Assembly (NCBI GenBank): GCA_037355855.1
Contig: CM074763.1
Span: 1,426,001 to 1,490,000, forward strand
Reading direction: 5' to 3'
From: Pseudo-nitzschia pungens
Lineage: Eukaryota; Bacillariophyta; Bacillariophyceae; Bacillariales; Bacillariaceae
Length of the DNA stretch: 64,000 bases
In this document: positions 8,569 to 19,743 of the stretch, piece by piece
How the letters are laid out: each line of letters opens with the position of its first letter
How positions within the stretch are numbered: position 1 is the stretch's first letter
Made by a program: the position numbers and the translations under genes
The notes under the pieces: generated by a model
Database searches by the model: none
What the model was told of the DNA's origin: nothing
Seen by the model: only the letters and a program-made list of their open reading frames with translations

Positions 8569-11500
8569 ATAGGGATGGACTCTCCTGATGTTAACCCGGT
8601 CAGTTACAAAAGGAGCAGTTTCAATAGTTACAGTTCCATTATCATGGGCCTTGAGCACCTTGTAAGGTCCTTGCCGTGGGAAGGATAGTTTAGGAATAAT
8701 GCCCTTCCTTTCCAGGGTGACATAGTCTCCTTCCTTGTAGACATGGGGGATCCTCTTTTGGTTCTCCCTGACGTTGCTCTTGTGGATGCTTTTCTGCTTC
8801 CTTGCTTGGATTGCTTCCCAATCCATTGGGAAATTCACGGGCATGAACATGTCTCTTCCAAACACCAACTGTGCCGGGGAGTACCCCAGGGTTGTGTGGA
8901 TGGCACTTCTGATAGCGTATGCTGCCTTGGTGGTGAATTCCTCAAAAGGGTCCTTCTCGTGGAGGTCCCTATTTTCCAGGTTGAAGGACAACAGACAGTC
9001 CTTTAACACCTGATGGATCCTTTCCAACACTGAATTGGATTGTGGATTCCAAGCCCCACTGGGCTTCCTTTTCATCCCCATGTTCTCACAGAGCTCTTGG
9101 AACTCTGCCTTGAACTCACTCCCGCCGTCAAAGCCAATTTCCTTTGGGCGCGGATATCTTGCTAGCCAGGTACTGTCCAACAATCGTTGAGTTTCTGCTG
9201 CATTTGGGGAGTCCTTCAGGTGAGCCAGTTCAAACCATCCGGTCACTGGGTCCACCATGGTGAGGACATGGATTTGGTAGTCTTTACCATTTTTGTTGTG
9301 GACAGTTGCAGGTCCCCAGAGGTCCACATTGACCCTCTGCCATTTGGTGACCTCAGCTGCTTTTTCCGGTAGTAGTCCATACTTCTTCCGGCCACTCTTC
9401 TTAAACATCTGACACGTGTGGCAGTGCTTACAAAGGTCCTGAACGTCCTTCCGTAGGCCTTTCCAGGTGAACACTGAGCGTATGCTCTGTTCCATTCTCT
9501 TTTCTCCGGGATGGACCAACATGCTGTGGTACCATTCCATAACTCTATCCTTGAGTTTGTCCGGGATCAGAATCTTTCCTTCTTTATGGATTAGGCTGTA
9601 ACCTTCCACCATTTTGGTAGTCAGTCGGTTGTCTTTTTCCAGAGCACTCATGATTCCTGTGTCCTTTTGCTGGTAGAACTGAATCATGTCCGGGGCAAGT
9701 GGGAATGCACTATTGCCCTGGAATTCTTCCGGAGCTTCTTCTCCAAGTGGGAATAGGAGTTGCCGGAGATGCTCTTCCTCATCCGCGTAGGTAAGGGGCT
9801 TATTCGGTGGTAGCCATTCCACTGTGTCCGCTGGATCATCAGTAATATCCAGTCGGGATAGTGCATCTGCTGCATCATTGTCTTTGCCCGCAACATGCTT
9901 GACTACTGGATGGAACTCCTCCATAAGGAGTCTCCACCGGACCATTCTCTGCGTCGGCATCTGCTGATACAGTAGGTTTAGGTGGTCTGTGTGAATAATC
10001 ACATCTTGTCCTCGTAGGATTCCTTCAAACGCTTTTAGCCCTTCTACTATGCCCAGGAGTTCTTTCTCTCCAACCGTGTAGTTGAGCTGCGCAGAGTTCA
10101 GCTTCCGGGTGTAGAACCCAAGGGGCTTGCCATCTTGGCATACCGTTGCTCCCAGTTGCCTGTCGCTGGCGTCTGAATAGAGATGAAATGGTTTCGTAAA
10201 GTCTGGGAATGCAAGCTTTGCTTCATCTGCGAGCATCCTTTTCGCCTCCATGAAAGCTTTCTGCTCTGCTGGGCCCCAATACCAATTCATTTTGCCCTTT
10301 TTCCCTGCTAGTTTGTTCAGAGGGGCTAGGATGTGGGAGCGGCGCTTCCACATGTCCCTGTAAAAGTTGACCATTCCAAGGAACATCTTGAGTTGTTTGG
10401 TGTTCTTGGGGGCTTCCAGGCGCTTCATCGCCTCCAGTTTCTTTGGCTGGGGCTGAATGCCCTCTGTTGTTAACAGAAATCCCAGATATTCCACTTCTTT
10501 TTGCATGAAAAAGGATTTTCGTAGGTTGGCTCTGAAGCCCGCATCATCCAGTCTCTGTAGGACTGTATCGATTTTGTTGAGGTGATCCTGTTCAGATTCT
10601 CCCTCCCTCTGTATGATTAGGATGTCATCGATGTAGACGAGGACATAGTCCAGGTCCCCTAGTAGGTTCATCATGACCGATTGGAAGATATCCGGAGCAC
10701 ACGCAATCCCCATTGCTAGTCTCTTGTAGGCATACTTTCCCCACGGCAGAATGGTGGAGCAGATCTTCTGGCTCTCCTTGCAGATGGGGATGGTGTAGTA
10801 TCCTTGGGATAAGTCCAGTGCCGTAGCTGATTTGAACTTTTGTAGTCTTTGGATCGTTTCCCCTATTCGTGGTAGTGGGAATGGTTTCCTTTGGATGGCT
10901 GCATTCATCTTCCGGAAGTCCGTTAGAACGCGAATGTCCCCTGTCTTTTTGGGTTGACAGAAGGTAGGGGATGCCCACGGTGAGTCGTCATCGTGGGGGA
11001 GTTTTTCCAGGACTCCAATATCACAGAGCCTGGTGATCTCCTTTCGGAGTGCTTGTTCAAAGGCATGGGGTACAGAATAGTACCTCTGCCGGACCGGTTT
11101 GACCCCTGGTTGGAGTTCAATGGACACCGGTTCTATATTTTTGAGCAGGCCCAATCCTCCTCCAAAGAGTGTTGGGAATTTCTTCAGTGTTTTCTTCAGC
11201 GCTTCCTTGGACGCGTCTGTAATCTCCAGGTCATTGACCATAGCATCTATATCTACCTTGGAGTAGTCGGCGTCCAGGATTTTGGATTGCCTCTCTTCCT
11301 CCCGTTGGAGGATTGGACTTTGTGTGTTGGCAAAGAATACTGCCTCACATTTGTCCGGGTCAGAGAGCTCCCCCATCCCCTTCATGGGAATGGAGTCACC
11401 CTGCCATTCTATTGTTCGGGAGCTGTATTTTATGTCCAGTCCCAGTTGTGCCATTAGGTCGGATCCTATAATCATGTCATAGGGTACTTCCTCATGGTGA

Positions 11501-11811
11501 TGATACTCATCCACTTGGAAGGTCCATTTGATGGTCTTAGAGTTTGAAAATTCTATCAGCCTTAGTCCCACTGAAGCCGCAGACTTGGTTCTGAACTTGC
11601 CTCCGTACGTGTTGTAGGTGACAGATCTTTGGTCTCGGTTCGTTAGTTGACTTCGGTCGACAAATTGCCTTAATATGATGGATTTGGAGCAGCCAGAGTC
11701 TAGTAGGCCCCGGAGCATCCTCCCCCTTCCTTTGTGGTCCAACACCTCCACACAGACGTCCGCAAACCTGTTGATGATGCGGGGTCCGGTGTGGATGGTG
11801 TCAGAAGCCAT

Positions 11812-13234
11812 TCAGTTGTGGGATCCTTTCTTTTTGAAGGTTTTCCGGTACTTTCTTCTGTACTCTTTGAGTTCCCGTTCGGAGATGTCGATCTCGTCAT
11901 CGGAGACTTCATGGTCAGCTTGGGCCGTGGCCAGTACATAAGAGTACTCGTGGTTCGATAGGTTCCTTCCCCAGTGGGGTTTGGAGTGTTGCTCAGTGTC
12001 TGAGTCTTGTTCTTTTGCCACAAAATGCTCCTTGAGCAAGTTGATGGTCTCCCGGTCGAACTTTCCCTTCTTGGGGGGTCCGCCGGTTAGTTTCCAGCAT
12101 TTGCCGGCATGGACCTTGCCACAGGTCTTGCATAGCTGTTTGTTGCTGTTGTCCACAGGGCGCTTCTTTTTGCCAGGGGATTTCCCGTGGTGGGTTCCTC
12201 CCCCAGATGCGGCCTTGGTATTCTTCTTGGTTCCACCATTTTGTTTTTCGAGGTCAGAGATTCGTTTGCGGAGTTCATCCTCGTTCCGGATGGTGATTTC
12301 CAAGTTTTCGAGCTTGTCGATGGTGGTGTTAAAGGGGTGTTTGTAGACGTCCCAACTAATGTGCTCCAGCTTCTCGCGCTGTGAGTGGGTCATGTTGGCA
12401 TCTAGGATTTCCTTCATGTCCTCTTCCGAGTAACTGGATGGTGCAGTGCCTTTTGCAGCGCCACTCTCCCAGAGGCAATCGGGTAGATAGCTCTGTAGTT
12501 CGGCCATACGGTTTGCCCATGAGCGAATACCGTGTTTCATATCGATTTTTGTGTTCCGGATGAATCTCCGGAGCAGAATGTAGGAACGTTGGCCATTCAT
12601 GTCATTGCCAAAGATTTTGAGCTTGAGGGCGTGCATACACTCCTCAATGATATCCTTTCTGTACTCCTGAGTTTGGTAGTACTGGATGAGGGTACTTGAG
12701 ACCCTTTTCTTTGGGACCGGACCGTCAAGTGCGGTTGGTTCCGGTTCTTGTTCGGACGCCGCCGTAGCAGTCGTTGTTGTCCTTCGCGGTTGGGGCGCTG
12801 GCGCCCTCCACCGCCTTTTTGGATTTGTCAGTGGGGGGTTCCTTAGGAGGTTCCTTAGGTTCCCGCATGGCAATCCTCTCGAGTTTTTGTTGGATCAGTT
12901 GGTTGTTGTGTACCTTATGTCCTGGTTCAGCATAATATGTCCGGCCCAAAACCATCTGGACAAGAGAGAGTGCCTCGAGGGAGAGGATTCTCTGTAGGAC
13001 ATCCAGTTTCTGGTCTCCTTGGAGTTTCTCATTGTTGACAATCTTCTGGTCAAAGTCGCGCTTCCAGATGATGAAGAGTTCCGGTCTTTCAGTGCCGGTG
13101 AGTACCTTCAGATAGTCACTGAAGGCCACTCCCCCTTTCTCGGAGTCTATGCTCATCTTCACAGCATTGGCGTCTTCCGGCCAGTCCTCGCGAGTGAAGG
13201 TAAAGGGTTTCTGTTTGGTTCCTTTAGACGCCAT
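11812..13234 (-). pseudogene. gag: Outer Gag, split by a one-base insertion
   Basis: Nearly identical to the inner Gag, but one extra T near 12775 (tcgttgttg against tcgtgttg in the inner copy) shifts the frame. The N-terminal part (start 13234) then runs into a stop at 12725, and the C-terminal part, including the zinc knuckle, continues in another frame to 11812. It could be a real inactivating mutation or an assembly error. Confidence 0.85.
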
Positions 13235-13982
13235 GGTTAATCAGTTTTTATTTGGTTAATTTAGTTACTTTAGTCTGTTATCTGCTAATCTGTTAATTTC
13301 AGTGTGGAAATGAGCAAAAGTGGTTGCTCCAGATTTTGCAGTTTTTGCTACTAAATTTGGTTTCCACGCGATAACTCGTGTTGTAACTGATTTTGCTCTC
13401 ATCCATCTTGGTGGTGGGAGTTGTTTCTCTCTTTAGTTCCCGGGAATCCTGTGGTTCTCCGGAGTTGTTTCTGTTTTTATTTTGTGGGATTCGATTCCCG
13501 TGGTTCTCCGGCGTTGCTTCTCTGTTAAGCGGTCACCGGGCCGGTCCCACTTCCCGTTTCCCGTGGGATTAGTGGTGTTCGGGTATTTATCATATACCTG
13601 TCCGGATATTTATATGTTCTGATTTTGGTCGGCATACCCTTTTTGGTCTGTCCGTCCACTCAGTGTTGGTCCAATTAGTCCACTCACTGGATTATGTGTC
13701 ACTTTTTCAGTGTGTATTTTCGAGTTTTTCGGTTATTTCTGTTGTCGACCATGGTCCTGTTTAGGTCCTTAGGTGTCTCTGTTGCTGCAGTTGCTCCTTG
13801 TAATGGAGCCAACTGTTGCTGGGGTTGGTCTTCCTTAGTGCTGCAGACACCGGATGTTCTTTCCCCTGTTTGCTTCTATGCGCCTCCATTTTTCGGCAGT
13901 TTCTTCGGTCCCGTCGGTTTGCTGACCGATCGGTCCCTTCCCTTGCTCATGGTCGTCAGCGCTCAGCTTGATTTTAAAATCA

Positions 13983-14171
13983 TGCCATACCCCGGGTCTA
14001 CTAGTGATTAGAATAGTAGTGATATGCAAATTGTGAGCTCTATCGGTTAGTCTATCTGCTACAGTTCTAAGAGCCTTCCGAGTCAGCGATTCTGTCGACT
14101 CGCCGATTGTTTTTATCCTTATCCTTAATCCAGTCCCGAGTAGACTCGTGACTGTCTTCTGGTGCACGGCA
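13983..14171 (-). repeat. 5' LTR of the outer element
   Basis: This 189-bp LTR appears identical to 2472-2660. It is followed by ATTAC (14172-14176), the right copy of the outer target duplication. Confidence 0.93.
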
Positions 14172-14176
14172 ATTAC

Positions 14177-14634
14177 CAATGACAGTAGTAGCAATTTTTG
14201 TGTCGGCATTGATGGCAAGCTTCTTCTCCCCGTTACTATTCCCGATATCTTCTTCAGGGGCCACTGTGCTCCCTTTCCTGCCTGGAATCGTCCTTGTCAC
14301 TAGCCATCGAGATGCGTATAATCCAGCAATTCTGAACTCAGGCACCAATTTGCATCATGGCATCACGAATCAACATTACGTCGCTTTTTGATTATTATGA
14401 ACTGGCAATTTATGAGGAGGATTATTCCCCATCTTTATTGTCAACATTCAGTGGTTTTACGGATGGAGCCGAGTGATATCCATGCACCCATGGACCCATG
14501 GACCCAACGGAGGTATGTCATAGTACCTTACCGCCATTTCTTTATTTCTTTACAAGAGTCAGGTGGATTGTTGACTTCTATTTTTGTATTATACCTATTT
14601 GTTCCCTCTGTCAGGATGCTCTTTGTTGGTCCAC
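14177..14634 (-). other. Right flank of the insertion, possible disrupted open frame
   Basis: Joining this flank to the left flank at ATTAC gives, on the minus strand, an open frame from about 14348 across the junction to a stop near 2415. Its composition is protein-like (segments such as GLYASRWLVTR and EKKLAINADTK), but there is no in-frame ATG and no family I recognise. It may be the last exon or a fragment of a gene hit by the retroelement, or chance. Confidence 0.3.
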
Positions 14635-14717
14635 AACGGATAAAGGTTTGGCACCAACGGATAAAGGTTTGGCGCCAACGGATAAAGGTTTGGTCACAAA
14701 GGAAAAGGTTTGGCGCC
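14635..14717. repeat. Short 20-bp tandem repeat
   Basis: About three and a half copies of a unit close to ACGGATAAAGGTTTGGCRCC. The last copy is degenerate. No gene overlaps it. Confidence 0.8.
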
Positions 14718-14756
14718 ACATTTAGTTATCATAAAAATAGAAAACCAATGCGGACC

Positions 14757-15090
14757 AATTGGGGACAGGCAGACAGTGGGGGGACAGGCAGACAGTGGGG
14801 GGACAGGAGGGGGGACAGACAGACAGTGGGGAAGCGAACAGGAAGGGGGGACAGACAGACAGTGGGAAAGCAGACTGGAAGGGGGGAACGACAGACAGTG
14901 GGGAAGTGGACAGGAGGGGGGACAGACTGATAGTGGGGAAGCGAACCGGAGGGGGGACAGACAGACAGTGGGGAAGCGAACCGGAGGGGGGGAACAGACA
15001 GACAGTGTGGAAGCAGACTGGAGGGGAGACAGACAGACAGAGGGGAATTGGACCAGAAGGGGGGACCGGACCAGAGGGGGGACCAACAGA
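14757..15090. repeat. G-rich minisatellite (GACAGACAGTGGGG type)
   Basis: A degenerate tandem array with a unit of roughly 35 bp, built from (GACA)n, GTGGGGAAGC and GGAGGGGG blocks. The plus strand is strongly purine- and G-rich with many runs of four or more G, so G-quadruplex formation is possible. Open frames through it on both strands are repeat artefacts. Confidence 0.85.
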
Positions 15091-15224
15091 CAGGAGTAAA
15101 CTCTTAAGGGTGCTTTGGAAACAAAAAGAATAAAAAAATCCAAGCTCTAGGGACTGCTCGTAGAAAAGCTGAGATAGAGGTGCTGATTGTTCCTCAGCAA
15201 CGGCAGGATTGGATAGCACGTGTA

Positions 15225-15305
15225 ATTCTACAGGGAGAATAATAGTAGCTCTATTCCATTTGCCCGCAACATGGAACAGAGCTACCACTATTCTCCCTGT
15301 AGAAT
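15225..15305. repeat. Near-perfect inverted repeat (hairpin)
   Basis: Left arm 15225-15260 (starting ATTCTACAGGGAGAATA) is nearly complementary to right arm 15267-15305 (ending TATTCTCCCTGTAGAAT), with a loop of about six bases. It could be a foldback element, a cruciform, or a remnant of a small MITE-like transposon. Confidence 0.8.
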
Positions 15306-15409
15306 ATACAGGGGATGGGGGAACAGACAGACGGGTGGATGAGCCAATGAAAAAATTCAAATTTTGTGTAGAATTGGTACCAGGAGCTAAGTAGAAAAAG
15401 AAATTGACG

Positions 15410-15716
15410 AAATAGAGGTGCGATCGATAGAGGTGCAGCAGGTCGACGCGATAGAGGTGCGGGTCGAGCGATGGAGGTGCGAGACACAATAGAGGTGCAG
15501 ATTGACGCGATAGAGGTGTGTTGCTCTTTTAAGACTTACAGAGAGGTGCATGGGAGGGATTGTAGTGCAACTCGATAGAGGTGCGAGTGATTGTGCTGCG
15601 AATCGACAGAGGTGCGAATGTATTGCTGTAAGGAGACCATGAAGGTGCAAGAATTTTTTGGGGTACAAAGAGTACTTGTACAGTAGGTGCGAGTTAATTA
15701 AGGTAGTAGAGGTGCA
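15410..15716. repeat. Degenerate GATAGAGGTGCG tandem repeat
   Basis: About a dozen dispersed copies of a core close to GATAGAGGTGCG at irregular spacing, with one outlying copy near 15173. No gene is visible. Confidence 0.75.
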
Positions 15717-16339
15717 TGTTAATTAAGGAGAAGAACGGAGAAGAATGAGGAGAAGAACGTTCTGACGTAGGTACGTTCATATGGTTGGAAAGTTCTGTAA
15801 GTAGTTGAAAAGTGTAAGGAAAAAGTGTGAGGTTACCCAAAAAAGTGTGATATTACCCTCGTACCGCAAGAAATTAGTCTTGTTTCATTCCCAGCGCTGA
15901 AACTCGTTCACGTTGTGGGTGCGACACGCGTCGAAAATCCGGGCGAGAGTGCTCGCGGCTTGCCTCCCAGCAAGAATTTGGATGGATTGTTTGCGACTTC
16001 GTTTGGGGAAAGTGCTCTCGTACGAGTCGTAAGAACTTATTGTATGCATCCGAGTTTAGTACCAGAACTATACGATATTTATCGTACGTATAGTTCAGTT
16101 GATTGTAGTACAAGTACAATGGAGATAGCATTTTTGTTAATTTGCCCTTCGAGAATAAGAGAGCTTCAACTTTCGAACCGAAATGAAACAGAACAAACGA
16201 GCCTATTGGGTTGGGTTCACGCAGCAGGCCATTGCGCTAAGTTTCCCCTCTTTTTGCAGTAGACACGATACCTTGCCAACACCAACACCATCCAAACCAA
16301 ACCGCGATTGACCAATCCATCACCAAAACGCCGCAAACA
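15717..16339 (+). other. Upstream region of the Rab gene
   Basis: No supported protein gene. The last 100 bases are C/A-rich and should contain the 5' UTR of the GTPase that starts at 16340. I recognise no specific promoter element. Confidence 0.45.
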
Positions 16340-17474
16340 ATGTCGGCCCCTCCAGTTGCTGCTCCCCCGCAAACATTCCCTTATGATTTCCTCTTCAAGG
16401 TGCTCATTATTGGAGATGCCTCGGTCGGAAAGGTCGGTTCATATTTGTTTCGTTTCGTGGCGTTCTTCGAATTTGCGTGTCATGTGAAAATATAAAATAA
16501 TATGGCTGTATTCGCAATCAATATGACGGCTTTGGACGATGTTATCTCACCTTTTTGGTTGGAACTCGACTCTTTTGATATTCGCGATTCCCATCCGTCA
16601 TGCGTTGCATATTTTTGTTGCAATGTGAACAATGCGAAAACATGACTCAATCGGAATCGCATTGATCCACCCAATCACACGATGTGTTTGTTCTCTAGTC
16701 GTCGATGCTACTCCGATTCACCGATGATTCGTTCGACGAGCACATCCAGTCCACCATTGGTGTCGACTTCAAGGTGAAACATCTCGACATGAGCGGGAAA
16801 CGAGTCAAACTCACCATTTGGGATACTGCCGGACAAGAGCGCTTTCGAACGCTGACGAGTTCGTACTATAGGGGTGCCCACGGCGTCGTCCTGGTATACG
16901 ACGTCACAAGGACAGATTCGTTTGAAAATCTCGAACAGTGGCTGAAAGAGGTTCAACTGTACAGGTAGGTAGTGCTGTTTTGATTCAGAGAGAGAGATCG
17001 CAGGTGGCATCGGAACCCTGTAGATGGGAAGGAAACACAAGGAGTCGGACGAATGTGGATTTCTTGAGCACCGGTCAAACTCTGTTTGCCCTCGATCTCC
17101 TTTGGTTCGCACTTCGGATTTGCTCATTATTTATAACATAATGTGTATTCGTGCTCGTGTTTTGTGTTTCGTGCGGGTGCAGTCCGAACAATGGAGAGTC
17201 GGTGGTCAAGTTGTTGGTGGGGAACAAGATTGATATGGAACGGCAGGTCGAACGAGAGAGGGCCGAGGCCTGGGCTCGATCGCACGGAATGTTGTTTTTA
17301 GAAGCATCCGCAAAGACCCGTTTGGGAATCAAGCAGGTATTCATGGAAGTGGTGCAAAAAATATTGGAAAATCCCGAAGCCCTCGCGTCGGCCGTGCCGG
17401 GCAAACCCAAATTGCAAATCAAGCGACCCGTGGAATCGATGGATGACGATGAAGACGATGGTGGTTGCTGTTAG
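16340..17474 (+). CDS. RAB18: Rab18/RabC-type small GTPase
   Basis: Three exons (16340-16432, 16699-16964, 17183-17474) joined by GT-AG introns give 216 residues. The protein has the P-loop GDASVGKS (residues 25-32), switch-I threonine in STIGVDFK, switch-[20 protein letters not shown], the base-recognition motifs NKID and EASAK, and a C-terminal GGCC for double geranylgeranylation. [23 protein letters not shown] and MLFLEASAK are closest to Rab18 (plant RabC), which acts in ER, lipid-droplet and membrane traffic. A short Ala/Pro-rich N-terminus precedes the GTPase fold. All exon phases agree. Confidence 0.93.
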
Positions 17475-18084
17475 ACAGCGTGTTGATGGGTGCATCGGCT
17501 GGAAAGCGAATCGGACAACAGATAAGTGAATGCGCTTGGAAGTGGCTTTTTGTAAAATAGATGACAACAACGATCCGGACCGCGACGAAAGGATTTTTTG
17601 TGAAAAGGGTCTTGGTCGTCGTGGAAGGAAAAACAGCACACCCGTACAAGTGCGAATAGATATTGAAACAAATGAACGTATCAAACAGAACGGTGCATGT
17701 ATCCTTACGGGATGCTAATAATTCAATCAAGGTTGTAGTTTGGAATTAACTAGATATAGTGGATGATATTATATCCGCCGAAAGAAAGTATGATGTGTAG
17801 GCAGTAACTTAGTCGAAATTTGCGCTATTTGTATTGCATACTGATTCTTCATGTACGTACTTCCGATGCGAATACCGCGGCACTCTCTATGGTGGTCAGC
17901 TCGTCGTACTCCATCTGCATCGGGTGCAGATGCCATACATTATCGATTTCAAACGAACAATTGATTGATTGAATAGGTGCATGCTTTCAAAGTAGATAAC
18001 TCAATAGGGTTACAGTAGCTGTGATACGATTGCAATGTCACCGGCGATAGATCTCTGCCCATCGCTGATTGAATTCTAGTCGAC
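17475..18084. other. Convergent 3' region between the Rab and RWD genes
   Basis: This stretch holds the 3' flanks of two genes that point at each other. I see no further gene. Confidence 0.5.
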
Positions 18085-19743
18085 TTATATATCTGGTTCT
18101 TCGTCCTCGTCGTCCTCGTCGTCGCTATCAAAATCCAGATCGTCCAGATCGTCCAGATCATCGTCCGAGACATCAAAGAGATCCTCGTCGACGACATTCG
18201 CTTCGTTTTCATCTTCTAGGGCGTTTTCGGCCGCTGCCTCGATCGCCTCCAGATTCAGGGCTCCTCCCGTCTTGCTGGTAAAGTGCTGGAATCCCGTCAG
18301 TCGCCCGGATTTGTCCGCTTCCTTCTCGGCGCCCTTGCTGCTTCCCTTTTTCCCGGCTTCGGCCGCGGCCTCCGCCTTGAACCGCTCGCGTGCTTCTTCC
18401 ATCTCGGCGTTGAATCGGTCTCGCCATTCCGCAAATGTTTCGTCCGTAACGGGCGTCCCCTCGGCCCGGCCTGTGGTTGGGTCGAGCAAACACAAACAAG
18501 AAACACCCACCCGATGAATGAGAGCTGTCCGGTTTGTCGTCGCGTGGCCGAATCACGCACGGAGCTACAAACAATCGCAAAAGCGCCGAACAACACCAAC
18601 GAACGATTCTTCAACAATGGCACACAAAACTCACGTCTTCGAACGGCTAGCTCTTCCGTTTCGGCCTCCGTCATTTCTTCCTTCTTCTTTTGTGCCTCGT
18701 ATACTTGCTTGGCTTTGTGCTGTGTTGTTGCAAGTCACGATTTCGACGTTGCGGTTTCGATGTACACGCAGAACACGATGCAGAAGACAACCAACAAGGT
18801 CACGGCTGAGTGAGTGGATCGTTCGGAGTCACCCGTATATCATTAACCACGTGTAGCGCAAACACTGGACCGCAGTGAACCGCGGGGTACTCCATCGCAG
18901 CGCATCGCATCGCATCGCATAAAATGTAATGCTGATATTATCCCACTGGATGGTGGAGTCCATCCCATCGCCTTGGCGGCGATCGAATGGTCACGTCTGA
19001 CAACCAATGGGATCTTGTCTGCTTCCAACAGGTGCTTCTCTAGCGCGAAACGGTCGTTCGAAGGGGACAGGGCAGCGTCTGTGGCATGGAAGTAATCTCC
19101 ACAGACGCCCGACGTCCCCGTTTGGCGCAAGCTCAACAAAGACAAAGAAAAAAACGCATCGCATCGCATAGCATCGCATCAAATCACATCGCATCAAATC
19201 ACATCCATTGCGCGACATCCCACCGTCATCGGCTTTCGATGTCCGACAACCGGATCGATAAGGCTCGTTTCCGCCGCGCGTTGAAGCACGTACCTCTTTT
19301 TGTTCCTTTTCCTTTTCTCGTTTCAGCATCTGCGTGTACATCGATCGATCGTCCATTCCCTTTTGGTTGTTTTCCAGCAGCCACTCTCGCAGCCGCTCGC
19401 AAACGGCGTAAACGACGGGCATGCCCCGGTTGTTCTCGGCCTCTTCGTTGGCCAGTTCCAACAATTCTTGCTCGTGTTCTTCGGTCAGACCCTTTAGAAC
19501 GTGGATGCTGAATTCCGGGAGTTCGTCCTCCGGATAGGTCAGGGGTATTTTGGCCACCACCTTGACCCCGACGTGGTTCTGTGGGGCGTCCTCGTCCTCC
19601 TCGTCCGCGGCGAGTTGCTCGGGGTACAGATCGATCGCCCATTCGAAGGGTTGCTCCGAGGATATGATTTCCAGGCAGTCGTCAAAGATGGCCGAGAGGG
19701 CCTCGGCCTCCATTTCTTGCTCTTCACAAAGTTCCTCCGACAT
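18085..19743 (-). CDS. RWD-domain protein, RWDD1/DFRP2-like
   Basis: Exons on the minus strand are 19743-19294, 18719-18635 and 18470-18085, giving 306 residues in consistent phase. Residues 1-130 form an RWD domain (EMEAEALSAIFDD, then LTYPEDELPEF), the fold shared with GCN2. A charged coiled-coil follows (MLKREKEKEQKE, then HKAKQVYEAQKKKEE). After that comes the RWDD1-type segment GTPVTDETFAEWRDRF, and the protein ends in a very acidic tail. RWDD1 proteins bind the translation-associated GTPase DRG2, so a role in translation or ribosome-linked stress is likely by family. The first intron (574 bp) is rich in CGCAT pentamers. The gene is divergent from methionyl-tRNA synthetase. Confidence 0.88.
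18894..19205. repeat. CGCAT pentamer repeats inside the RWD gene intron
   Basis: Two clusters (18894-18921 and 19155-19205) of tandem CGCAT/CATCG with some CAAAT variants lie inside the first intron. A similar tract occurs at 52872-52903, just upstream of the first LRR gene. Confidence 0.8.

Larger units (their letters stand above)
8233..11811 (-). pseudogene. pol: Outer Pol, C-terminus replaced by the inner LTR and leader
   Basis: Nearly identical to the inner Pol up to the residues VHPY, about ten residues from the normal end. The frame then runs into the inner element's target duplication, 5' LTR and leader and stops at 8233. The open frame is therefore 1,192 codons instead of 1,091. All protease, RT, RNase H and integrase motifs remain, so the enzyme core could still be made, but with a foreign tail of about 110 residues. 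The element's polypurine tract and 3' LTR now lie 5.8 kb further downstream. Confidence 0.9.
2472..14171 (-). mobile_element. Outer Ty3/gypsy LTR retrotransposon, split by a nested copy
   Basis: This element reads on the minus strand: 5' LTR at 13983-14171, gag, pol, 3' LTR at 2472-2660. Its two LTRs look identical to each other and share variants that separate them from the inner pair, for example a GTTTTT tract where the inner LTRs have CTTTT. The element is flanked by the 5-bp duplication ATTAC (2467-2471 and 14172-14176). Without the inner element and its duplicated 5 bp it would be 5,849 bp, against 5,846 bp for the inner copy. The inner copy entered near the 3' end of this element's pol. 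The outer copy also has a gag frameshift near 12775, so it is probably not autonomous. The domain order protease-RT-RNase H-integrase places it in Ty3/gypsy. Confidence 0.93.

Noticed and set aside
14694..15489. Several long frames on both strands through the G-rich minisatellite
   Set aside because: Simple tandem repeats without stops give open frames on many registers; the products are pure repeat.
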